NCBI GenBank assembly: GCA_016124945.1
Contig: WGMT01000041.1
Coordinates: 1-64,000, forward strand
Length of the DNA: 64,000 nucleotides
Origin: a bacterium
GTDB lineage: Bacteria; Chloroflexota; Anaerolineae; Caldilineales; Caldilineaceae
Direction of reading: 5' to 3'
Positions 33,461-42,800 of this stretch are shown piece by piece. The position numbers and the translations under genes were made by a program. The notes beneath the pieces were generated by a model. It ran no database searches, was not told the DNA's origin, and saw nothing but the letters and a program-made list of their open reading frames with translations. Within the stretch, counting starts at the first letter, position 1; the number at the start of each line of letters is the position of its first letter.

Positions 33461-34920
33461 CGCGCCAGGTCCGCACGCTGCGCCTGCGTGCGCCCAACGA
33501 GCAGATGGTCCACCGCGGCGCGGCCCTGGTGGAAGACGGGCTGCGCATCGCCACCCTGCCCGACAGCCGCCGCCTGCTGCTGATCCGTTCGCTCAACCTG
33601 GGGCGCATCGACCCGCGGCGCAGTTCCGCCGCCGTGGCCCTGCGCATCGAAGCCGAATTGGCGGCGCACCCGCCCGTCCACGCCGTTGAGGACGCCGCCG
33701 CGCAGGCCGCCATCGTCTACTTCCGCGACGAAATCGAGCCGTACACGCTGCTCATCGAGCGCGTCCTGCGCGGGCAGCCCGCCGCCGACTGGTTCTGGCT
33801 GCGTGCCGTCCCAATCTGGAAGTTGCTGCCGCACACCACCGCCGCCGTCGCGCCGCTGATCCAGCACGCCGCCCAAACGCACGGAGCCGCCGCGGCGGTG
33901 GCCGTCCTCGACGAGATTTACCAGCGAGGCACTTTACCCACTCTCCTCGACGCCCTGCCCGAAGACGCCGCCGCGCCGCTGCTCTCGTTCTTCGGCTGGC
34001 GCATCGAAGAGGTCGCCGAGCCGGTCGCCGCCGTGGAAGAACCGTCCTGGCCGGTGCGGGCATGGGTTTTGCGATGGGGAATCAGCCATCCGCTTTCGTC
34101 TTGGCTGTTGGCGGCGGCATTGGCGGCCCAATCTCCGGCGCGGATCAGCTATCCCGTCCAGCTTATGAGGACGGTTTCCAGCACCCTCCGCCGCTGGGAC
34201 GACGAGACGCGGGGCGACACGTTGCCGAACGACCAACCGACTGCGTGGCCCGCGTCGTCGTCCAACCAAACGCCCGCAGGCGCGATCCCCAACGTCCGAC
34301 CCCTGGATGCTTTGCCCAACCAACCCACAAGAGAAGAAATCGCGTCCTCCGCGGCGGGGCATGGACCTTTTCCCATCTGGAGCGCCGGGGCAGGCGTGCT
34401 GTTGCTGGTCAATATTTTGAGCAGCCTGGGCATGGCCGAACTGATCGAAGCCGACCCCGAATTACACGATTTCCCGCTGCACCTGCTGGCCCACTTCGCC
34501 GCCCGCCTCGAACTCGATGCAGACGATCCAGTCCAGAAGTTCACCGCAAAGGCGCAAAGAGCGCAAAGGGAAGAAGAAGAGAAGAAAAAAATTATCTTTT
34601 CTGGTCCTCTTTTCTGGCCTTTGCGTCCTTTGCGCCTTTGCGGTGAATCTCCTGTTTCTCTCTTTGACTGTTTTGAAATTTGGGAGGACTCGGTGGTCGA
34701 CTGGCTGGATCGCTTCGCCGAGATGACGTTGACCGAGCTGATCGCCCGCCCCGGCTACATGCGTGTGACGAAGACGCACGTAGACGTCTTCTTCGCCCAC
34801 GAGCAGGCAGATCTGCGCATCCGCCGCGCCGGGATCGACTTCGATCCGGGCTGGACGCCGTGGCTGGGTTGCGTGATTTCGTACTTTTACACCGCCGATC
34901 CCAGCACAGGAGAGGGCTGA
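33457..34920 (+). CDS. eCIS-associated protein D (487 aa) with an in-frame palindromic repeat
   Basis: Starts within the stop of protein C (ATGA overlap) and ends 1 bp before the ATPase gene, so it belongs to the same unit. Residues 1-190 are Ala/Arg-rich and helical. Residues 300-360 and 400-487 read like a conserved domain (FPIWSAGAGVLLLVNILSSLGMAEL ... DWLDRFAEMTLTELIARPGYMRVTKTHVDVFF). The two halves are separated by about 36 residues encoded by an intergenic-type palindrome (FTAKAQRAQREEEEKKK ... RPLRLCGE), which is foreign to the protein. Proteins of this kind precede the AAA+ ATPase in several eCIS loci. Function unknown. Confidence 0.55.
   Translation: MTRQVRTLRLRAPNEQMVHRGAALVEDGLRIATLPDSRRLLLIRSLNLGRIDPRRSSAAVALRIEAELAAHPPVHAVEDAAAQAAIVYFRDEIEPYTLLIERVLRGQPAADWFWLRAVPIWKLLPHTTAAVAPLIQHAAQTHGAAAAVAVLDEIYQRGTLPTLLDALPEDAAAPLLSFFGWRIEEVAEPVAAVEEPSWPVRAWVLRWGISHPLSSWLLAAALAAQSPARISYPVQLMRTVSSTLRRWDDETRGDTLPNDQPTAWPASSSNQTPAGAIPNVRPLDALPNQPTREEIASSAAGHGPFPIWSAGAGVLLLVNILSSLGMAELIEADPELHDFPLHLLAHFAARLELDADDPVQKFTAKAQRAQREEEEKKKIIFSGPLFWPLRPLRLCGESPVSLFDCFEIWEDSVVDWLDRFAEMTLTELIARPGYMRVTKTHVDVFFAHEQADLRIRRAGIDFDPGWTPWLGCVISYFYTADPSTGEG
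34540..34647 (+). repeat. Palindromic repeat inserted in frame in a coding sequence
   Basis: 30-bp arms (34540-34569 and 34618-34647) of the TTCACCGCAAAGGCGCAAAG family, identical in kind to the spacers at 11081 and 13853, but inside the gene for protein D. It is 108 bp, a multiple of three, and has no stop in the gene's frame. Confidence 0.88.
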
Positions 34921-34921
34921 C

Positions 34922-36850
34922 ATGATCCGCATCGACGAGCGCCCCACACTTTTGATGTGCGCGCTGGCCGCCGCCGCCGACCCGCTGATCGGGCGCATCC
35001 GCAGCAACGGCGCGCAGAAACAGGCCGAATGGGCCTTCCTGGCGCAGGTCCACGCCGGGATGGGCGGCGGCGCGTGGACAGACACACTGCTGGCCTGTCT
35101 CGCCGACCCCGCGCCCGAAGACAAGGCGCTGGTCGATCTGGCCGAAGCGTTGGAACTGTCGCCACACGAGATTCTGGCAGTGACGCTGGCCGTAGGCGCG
35201 GAAGAAAACCCACTGGTGGGGACAGTCCTGGCGCGCTTGCAAAAGACGGAGAAGAACGGCTCTTCGCGACCGACGTTGGGGCTGATCAGCACACTGTTTG
35301 ATCAGGTGTCGCCGCTGGAGTTGGTCCACGGCGCTGCAGTGGAAAGCGGCCTGCTCACGCTCACCGACGACGCTCGACCGCTGGTGGAGCGCACGTTGAC
35401 GGTGCCGCTGTCGCTGTGCATGGCCATCCACGGCGTGGACGCTCCGCCCGCGGGGACAAAAATCGGGTTGGACGAGCCGCTGCTGCTGCCCGAATCGTTG
35501 ACGAACGAGATGGCGCGCCACGCCGCCGCGCTGCGCGGGGAGAGCGTCCTCGTGCTGCATGGATCGTTTGCCGAAGGACGCGCCGCCGCCGCCGAAATCG
35601 CGCGCAGCATGGGGCGGCGTCCGCTCTTTGTGGACGAAGGCGCGCCGACGATGGGGCTGGCCCCGTTGATCCAATTGCGCGGGCTGTTGCCCGTCTTCGG
35701 TTACCGGCTCGGCCCCGGCGAACACCGCCCCGCGCCACAGATCCCCTGCTACGAAGGCCCCATCGTCTGCGTCTGCGGGCTGGACGGGCAGATCGAGGGC
35801 AGTAGTGGTCGCGCCGTGGTGCGCTGCGCCATCCCCATCCCACCGGGCGACGAGCGTCGCGTCCTCTGGGCGGCGGCGCTGGGAGAGGACGAGATCGCCG
35901 ACGAAATGGCGCGTCACTACCGGCACAGTGTGGAACGCATCGCCCAGTTGGGCAAGCAGGCCCACTACGAAGCCCGCCTCAACGGACGTGCCCGCCCGCA
36001 CTTGGCCGATCTGCGCCGCGCCATGCGCAGCGGCGGTGAAAGTGGATTGGATGCCCTGGCCCAACCCCTGCCCGAAGAGATCGGCGACGCCGCGATGGTG
36101 GCCCCGCCCAGGCTGCGCGACGAGTTGGAATTGCTCTGGTTGCGCTGTCAGCACCGTGATCGGCTGACCGCGGATCTGGGGATCTCGGCGCAGGCGCGCT
36201 ACGCGCCGGGCGTGCGCGCCCTCTTCACCGGTCCTTCGGGGACGGGCAAGACGTTGGCCGCCGGTTGGCTGGCCACGCGGTTGGGGCTGCCGCTCTACCG
36301 CGTCGATCTGGCCTCGGTGACGAGCAAGTACATCGGCGAAACTGAGAAGAACCTGGCCGAGTTGCTCAACCGCGCCGAGCGCGCCGGCGTGATCCTCCTC
36401 TTCGACGAGGCCGATTCCATGTTCGGCAAGCGCACCGACATCAAAGATTCCCACGACCGCTACGCCAACGCCCAGACGAACTATCTTTTGCAGCGCATCG
36501 AAAGCTTCGACGGCATCGCCCTGCTCACCAGCAACAGCCGCCAACGCTTCGATAGCGCCTTCGCCCGCCGTCTCGACGCCATCGTCGACTTTCCACTGCC
36601 TGGCACCGACGAACGCCGCGCCCTCTGGCTGGCCCACCTGGGCGACCGCCATAGCCTGTCCGCGCAGGCGATTACGCGGCTGGCCGTCAGCGTTGACTTT
36701 GCCGGGGGACACATCCGCAACGCCGTGCTCACGGCGTCGGTATTGGCGCAGGCCGAGGATCGGCCCATCAGCTTGCAGGATCTGAAGCGTGGCATTGCCG
36801 TGGAATTCGCCAAAGTTGGGCGACAGATGCCCACCGGGATCGACGAGTAA
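34922..36850 (+). CDS. eCIS AAA+ ATPase (Pvc15/Afp15-like)
   Basis: 642 aa. The C-terminal half is a classic AAA module: Walker A GPSGTGKT at 437-444, the pore segment ASVTSKYIGETEKNLAEL, Walker B ILLFDEADSMFGKR with D495/E496, sensor 1 LLTSNSRQRFDSAFARR with the Arg finger, and a C-terminal helical lid. The N-terminal 400 residues are a helical adaptor domain with a degenerate second ATPase-like fold. An ATPase of this type is encoded in nearly every eCIS locus. Its role is assembly or effector loading. It is placed 1 bp after protein D and 6 bp before the giant toxin gene, which fits a loading role. Confidence 0.9.
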   Translation: MIRIDERPTLLMCALAAAADPLIGRIRSNGAQKQAEWAFLAQVHAGMGGGAWTDTLLACLADPAPEDKALVDLAEALELSPHEILAVTLAVGAEENPLVGTVLARLQKTEKNGSSRPTLGLISTLFDQVSPLELVHGAAVESGLLTLTDDARPLVERTLTVPLSLCMAIHGVDAPPAGTKIGLDEPLLLPESLTNEMARHAAALRGESVLVLHGSFAEGRAAAAEIARSMGRRPLFVDEGAPTMGLAPLIQLRGLLPVFGYRLGPGEHRPAPQIPCYEGPIVCVCGLDGQIEGSSGRAVVRCAIPIPPGDERRVLWAAALGEDEIADEMARHYRHSVERIAQLGKQAHYEARLNGRARPHLADLRRAMRSGGESGLDALAQPLPEEIGDAAMVAPPRLRDELELLWLRCQHRDRLTADLGISAQARYAPGVRALFTGPSGTGKTLAAGWLATRLGLPLYRVDLASVTSKYIGETEKNLAELLNRAERAGVILLFDEADSMFGKRTDIKDSHDRYANAQTNYLLQRIESFDGIALLTSNSRQRFDSAFARRLDAIVDFPLPGTDERRALWLAHLGDRHSLSAQAITRLAVSVDFAGGHIRNAVLTASVLAQAEDRPISLQDLKRGIAVEFAKVGRQMPTGIDE

Positions 36851-36856
36851 CCCGCC

Positions 36857-39800
36857 GTGACCTATTCTTTCTCCTTCCGCCGCCGCCCACCCGGCGATGC
36901 ACAGACGATTGAAATGGACCCGCTGGAGATTTCCGCCGGTGAACCTAACGCGGACGTGATCGAGATGGAGCCGCTTGAAATTACGGCAGGCGACGATGGC
37001 GACATCATCGAGATGGAACCGCTGATCATTACGCCCGGCGAGGACGACGCAGACGTCATCAAAATGGAGCCGCTTGAAATTACCGCCGGTGCGTCCGACG
37101 AAGGCGACGACTTCGCCGGGCTGGGCATTCCGCCCTACCTCAGCGCGCTGCTCGATGATCTACTCACGCCCGAAACCACCGCGGATGGGTCCACCGCGGC
37201 GGTTGAAGAATCCGCGGACACGGAAGACGAAGAAGACGGCGAAGCCATCGCACTCGACACCGGTGAGGACGAAGAAGCCGCGGCAGAGAGCGAAGTCGAC
37301 GCATCGGAAAGCGAAGATACCGCCGTCGAAACTGCCATCGAGGACGCTGAGGCCGAAGCCCAAAGTGAAGCCGAAGCCGCCGCGCCCGAGACAGCCGCGG
37401 CCGAACCAGGCGACGAAGATCCGGACGCCGCGCTGCGCCAATGGCAGGGCGGCGTCAACCGCGCCGGTGACGCCATCCCCGCGCCGACGTTGGGCGAAGC
37501 GGGCGCGGCGCAATCGGGCATCACCCAGGCCGGGGCCACGCGCGGATCGGCCCACGCCGCTCGCCGCCGCGAGATCCCCCGGCGCGCCCGCGCTGTCACC
37601 CCGCCGGCGCCCGAGGTGGAAAGCCCACCGCCACCGCCGTCCTCGAATCCGATTCCGGCATACACGCAGCGCATCGAAGCCGCCTCCAGCGGTGAAAACC
37701 GCCGTCTGCCCAAACGCACCATGCCCGTGCTGGTCACCCGCGCCGGGGGCACACCTCCCCGCGCTGGGGACACCCCCGTCGATCCGCGCATCTTTCAACT
37801 GGCGATGAACCCCGAACGGCTGGCGCTTGTCCCCGACACCGAGGCCGGTCGCCGTGACCGCGCCCTGGTGGAACAGGCGCAGCGCGCTTTCAGCGCCGAA
37901 CCGCCCGCGGTGACCGAAGGGCCGCCCGCGCCGGTGGAGGTGACGGACGAGGGCGCGCCGCCCATCCCACCGTTGCCGCCGCAGATGGCGACGCCGGTTG
38001 GTCGTGTGGTGGCGCGCCTGCTGGCCCAGCCCGAGGACGCGTCCAATCGGGTCATGCGTCAACTCAAGCGCGGGGCCTACCCCAACGCCGTCCTCACCAA
38101 CGAGGAGATGTTCGGCACAGTGGGCCAGGCGCTCTTGCCCACACTGCGCACCGAAATGGTGGCCGAATTGCGCCGCGTGGCCCAGGCCGCCGGCGTCACT
38201 GCCGACCAGCTCGACAGCATGGTGAGCGAGCGGCAGACCGAGCTGGAAAACGAGCGGCGGCAGGCGTCCTCGGCCACGACGACGGCGACGCGGGAAGCGC
38301 GCAGCACCGTGGGGGAAGAAGGTGGGCGCACGCTGGGCGCCATCGCCGAAACCCGCCGCCAATTGGACGAAGAAGCGATCCGGCGGCAAGAAGCGGCCAG
38401 CGGTGGCACCGATCCCACCGTCATCGAGGCGCGCCGATCCCAGGTGGTCAGTTGGGTGCGCAACCGCGTTACCACCGAGATCACCAATTTCCAGCGGCAG
38501 GGCGACGCCCGCACCCGTTCGCTCGACAGCGCCGTTCGTACACAGGCAGACGCCTACAACGCCGCCGCCCAGCGCGACGAGTACCGTCTGCTCAACCAGC
38601 CCACCCCGCTCAGCCAGCGCCCGGCGGACGAGCAGCGCCGTCTGCAAGACGAGGCGTTGCTCATCCGGCGCTTTGCCGAACAGCAGATCGGGACGGTGCG
38701 CACACAGATCAACGGCTGGAAGACCGCAGACGCGTCCACGATCCGCGGTTGGCGCACCACCATCGAGACAGCCGGCACCGAGGCGATCCAGGCGGCGCGA
38801 CGCTGGGCCGACGGCCGCGTCGAGGAAGGGCGAAGCTGGTGGGAACGCATCGTCAACCGCATCACCGGCTGGCGTGAGCGGGCTCAGGAAGCTGCCATCA
38901 CCTGGGAAGCGCGCACCACCACCGAAACCCGCGACCTAATCGCCGGCGACCTGCAATACATCAATCGCCTGGAACAGCAGGTGCGTGAGGGCGCGACACG
39001 GGAAACTCTGCTGGCGAACGACTCCTTGAGCGGCGAGCAACGCGCCATCATCGAAGCCTATTTTGCGCCGAACGCCAGCCGCAATCCGCTGGACATTGTG
39101 GCGGCGCGCCTCGAAGTGCAGATCGCCCGTCAGCAGCAGACCAACGCCACGCGCAACTTTGAACAGGACCTGCTTTCGCCCGCCACTGACTGGCACGCGC
39201 TCAATCTGGTGGGTGCGGCGCAGCGGGCGGGCTTCGACGCCAGCGTCGTCGCCGGGGCTGTCCACGACGCTGTGGCGGGTTGGGGGACGAACGAGGCCAA
39301 GATCTACAGCAACCTGGCCGGGTTGACCCCGATTCAGGTGGCGGCGGTGCGCCGCAACTACGAGCGCCGCTACGGCGAAACCCTGGACGAAGCGCTTTCC
39401 GACGATCTCAGCGACGACGAACTGCGCCGCGCCGAACTGCTGCTGGAAGGCGATCAGCGCGCCGCCGACGCCTACGCCCTCCACTACGCCGTGGACCAGT
39501 GGGGGACGGACGAAGAGACGATTATGAACGTCCTTCGCAATCAGACGCCGGAGCAGCGCCGTCGCATCGTTGAGTATTACAACGCCAACTTTGATCCAGA
39601 TCTGGAAGCCGCCCTGCGCGATGACATGAGCGGCCACGAACGGGATCGCGCCCTGGCCCTCAGCGAAGGCAACATCGCCGAGGCCGACGCCATCGCGCTG
39701 GACGAGTCTATGCGCGGCGGTTTCTTCTGGGGCGCGGGGACAGACGAAGGCCAGATCGAGGCCACCTACCAGAACATTCGCAACGAAGTGCTGGCCCAGG

Positions 39801-42800
39801 CCCAGCGCGAAGGATGGACGTCGGCGCAGATGGAAGCTGAGGTGCGCCGACGCAATCGTGAGGTCGAAACTGCTTTCAACCGTCGCTACGCTGATGTGGA
39901 AGAGTACCGCGCCCCAGACGGTGACGCCACCGGTTCCGTCCTTCAGCGCGCCTTCCGCAGCGAGTTGAGCGGCCCCGAACTCGATCTGGCCAACGCCCTC
40001 AACGAAAACGATCTGGCCCGCGCCGACGCCGCCCGCATCGAGATCGAGCGCCAGAGCATCGTCTACGCCGACGACGAAAAGATCAACGACACCCTGCGCG
40101 CCCAATACGAACGATCCCTGGAGGCCGTGCGCCTCGATCAAGGGCCGGAACGCCGTCACCAGATGGAAGCGGCGATGCAGGAATGGCAGCGCACCCACCC
40201 CAACGCCAGCGCCGACGACATGTCCCGTGAGCAGATGCGGCTGGAGCGCGAGATGGATCGGGCCATGGAACGCGCCGCCCAGGAACGGTCGCGCGTCTCG
40301 ATGCAAGCGTTGGAACAGGTCTACAGCGACCAGTACAACGGGCGCAACCTGCGGGTGACGCTGGCCATGAACATGTCGGGTGATGAGTTGGCGCGGGCGC
40401 GGTTGCTGGTGAACCAGGGTGGTCACCTGACGCCGTACCAGGAACTCGACTTCGCCACGCGTGGCCTGGGCACCGATGAAACTCGCCTGCGCCAATCCCT
40501 CGAAGGTCGCACCCGCGCCGAGATCCAGGAGATCCGCGAAGAGTGGGAGCGCCGTCACCCCGGCCAGAGCTTCGACAACTTCCTGCGCGGCGAACTCAGC
40601 GGTCGCGAAGAATTCGAGATCATGGACACCGTCGAGCACGGCGCGCCTGAAAGCGCGCTGGAGCGCATGGACCAGATCCGTCGCCAGATGGAGCACCAGT
40701 TGGATCACGGCGCGCCGCTGGGCGGGGCCGTGGCGCAGGACGAAGCCGCCTATCTGCGCGAGGAAATGGCGCGCCTCAACCAGATGCGCGGCGAACTGAC
40801 CCGCACCGATCTCAGCGACGAGGAACGCGAACGGCTGCTTTTCGAGTTCAACGTGCAGGCCACCGTCACCGACGAAGCCGTGCAGGATCATCAACGCTCC
40901 GTGGATCGCGTCACCGATCTGGCCACGCAGATAGTCGGCATCGCCACTGCCATTGTTGTGGGTACGCTGCTCACCATCGTCAGCGGCGGCACGTTAGGAC
41001 CGGTGATGATCGGCCTCATCGCATCGGCAGCGAGTACGTTGGCCACAATGGGCACCAAATACGCGCTCAAGGGCGACGACTACGGCATCGAAGAGATCGG
41101 CGTCGATTTGGCTGTGGGTGTAGTGGACGCCATCGCCTCGGCGGCGACGGCCGGCGTGGGCAGCGCCATTGTGGGGCGTTTCCTGCGTGGCGCGGGGGGC
41201 GCGGCCACGTCGGTGGCGGCGTCAACGGCGCGCACGGCGGCGCGGACTGGCGGCAATCGCGTCTCTCAGGCCCTCAGTCGCATGGCGACGCGGGTGGCGC
41301 GGGGCACAGGGCTCTCGCGCCTCAACCAATTGCCGCGCATCAACCGCGCCACGTCGGCGATTGGTCGCTTCGCTCGCGCCGAGGAAGGCGCGCTGGCACG
41401 GGTCATCCGCGGCGGGGCGCGCGAATCTGCCGAAGCCGCCGCATTACGCGCCGCCAACGAGCGCGCCATGAGCACGTCCACACGCCTCTTTTCTGAAGTC
41501 ATGGCCGAAAGCCTCGACAACGTCATCCAGTCGGCGCCGTCGGCCTTCACCGCCAGCGTCCTCAACGACGACAACTGGCACGGCAATGTGATTTTGAACA
41601 TTCTTGGCAGCACCGGCCAACAGGTCGGTCAAGGCGCGCTAATGGGATCGGCCATGTTGGGTGGGCGGCTGGCCGGTCGCGGTGTACGCGCCGGTTTTGG
41701 CGCGGCGGCGGAACACTGGCGCATGCGCACCCCCGAAGGACGTATCGCCGAAGGCTCGCGCCGCATGGGATCGGCCTACATGGATTGGGTGGCCGAAAAC
41801 CCGGCGGGATCGTACAACGACTTCCTCGGCAGCAGCACAGGACAGAGCCTACGCCGCGATCTCGAAGCGCGCAACATGCTCCCCACCGCCGCCGATCTCG
41901 ACCGTCTGCCGCCGACGCGTGTGCCGGGCGACGCTGCGCCATCACCGCGGTTGGTGGAAGGGGAGAATGCCGCGCCGCCGCCGGAAGGAGTTGGGGCGAG
42001 GGGCGAGGGAGCGAGGGGCGAAGGGTCGGCGTCACCGGCGCGGACAGCGGACGCCGAGGCGACGGTACGCGCAGCGGAGGCGGATGCTGCGTCCACGCCG
42101 CGGACGGTGGAAGCCGAAAGTGGGGCGGGTCCGCGGACTGGGGAGACGGAAGGACCGTCCGCTCCGCGGTCGGGCGATCCACAGGCCGAGGCGCTGCGCG
42201 GAGGACTGCCGGAGCGGATGCGTGAGCGTGTGCCTGTGGACGTGAACCCGAACCTGCCCGAAGGCGAAGTGCGCGTCGTCCCCATCCGCGAGGACGGGCG
42301 CGTTGTGGGCGTGCGCGTCGAGGCCGGTCCTGGCGCGACGGCCACAGATGTTATGTTGCACGCGCATGTGGTGCAGGGGTACGAACGGTACATCGGTATC
42401 TTGGGGCGTGCGCGCGACCTGATCGAACGCTTCAACGCCTGGTTCAACCTGCGTGAACATGCCGGTGTGGGGTCGGCGGCGTTCGAGGCGCGGCTGGAGA
42501 TCCAGAAACTGCCCGCCGTCATCGAGGAACGCATGGCGCGGCTGTCACAAGGTGGATTGGATCCGGCGGCGCAGGTGCGTCTTCTGGCCGACATCGACAA
42601 TCTGACGCGGCAGATCGACGCCCACCACACCCGTCTCAACGACTTCGGCGAAGGACGCGGCTTTGTGGCGGCGGAGGGTTTGCCGTCTACGCGCCGCAGC
42701 GAGGACGCCGAAGTGGTGACCCAGCGCGAACGCTACCAGGAGCGCGACGCCACCCAACTGCGCGCCGACACCGAATCGCTGACGACACGCCGCCAGCAAG

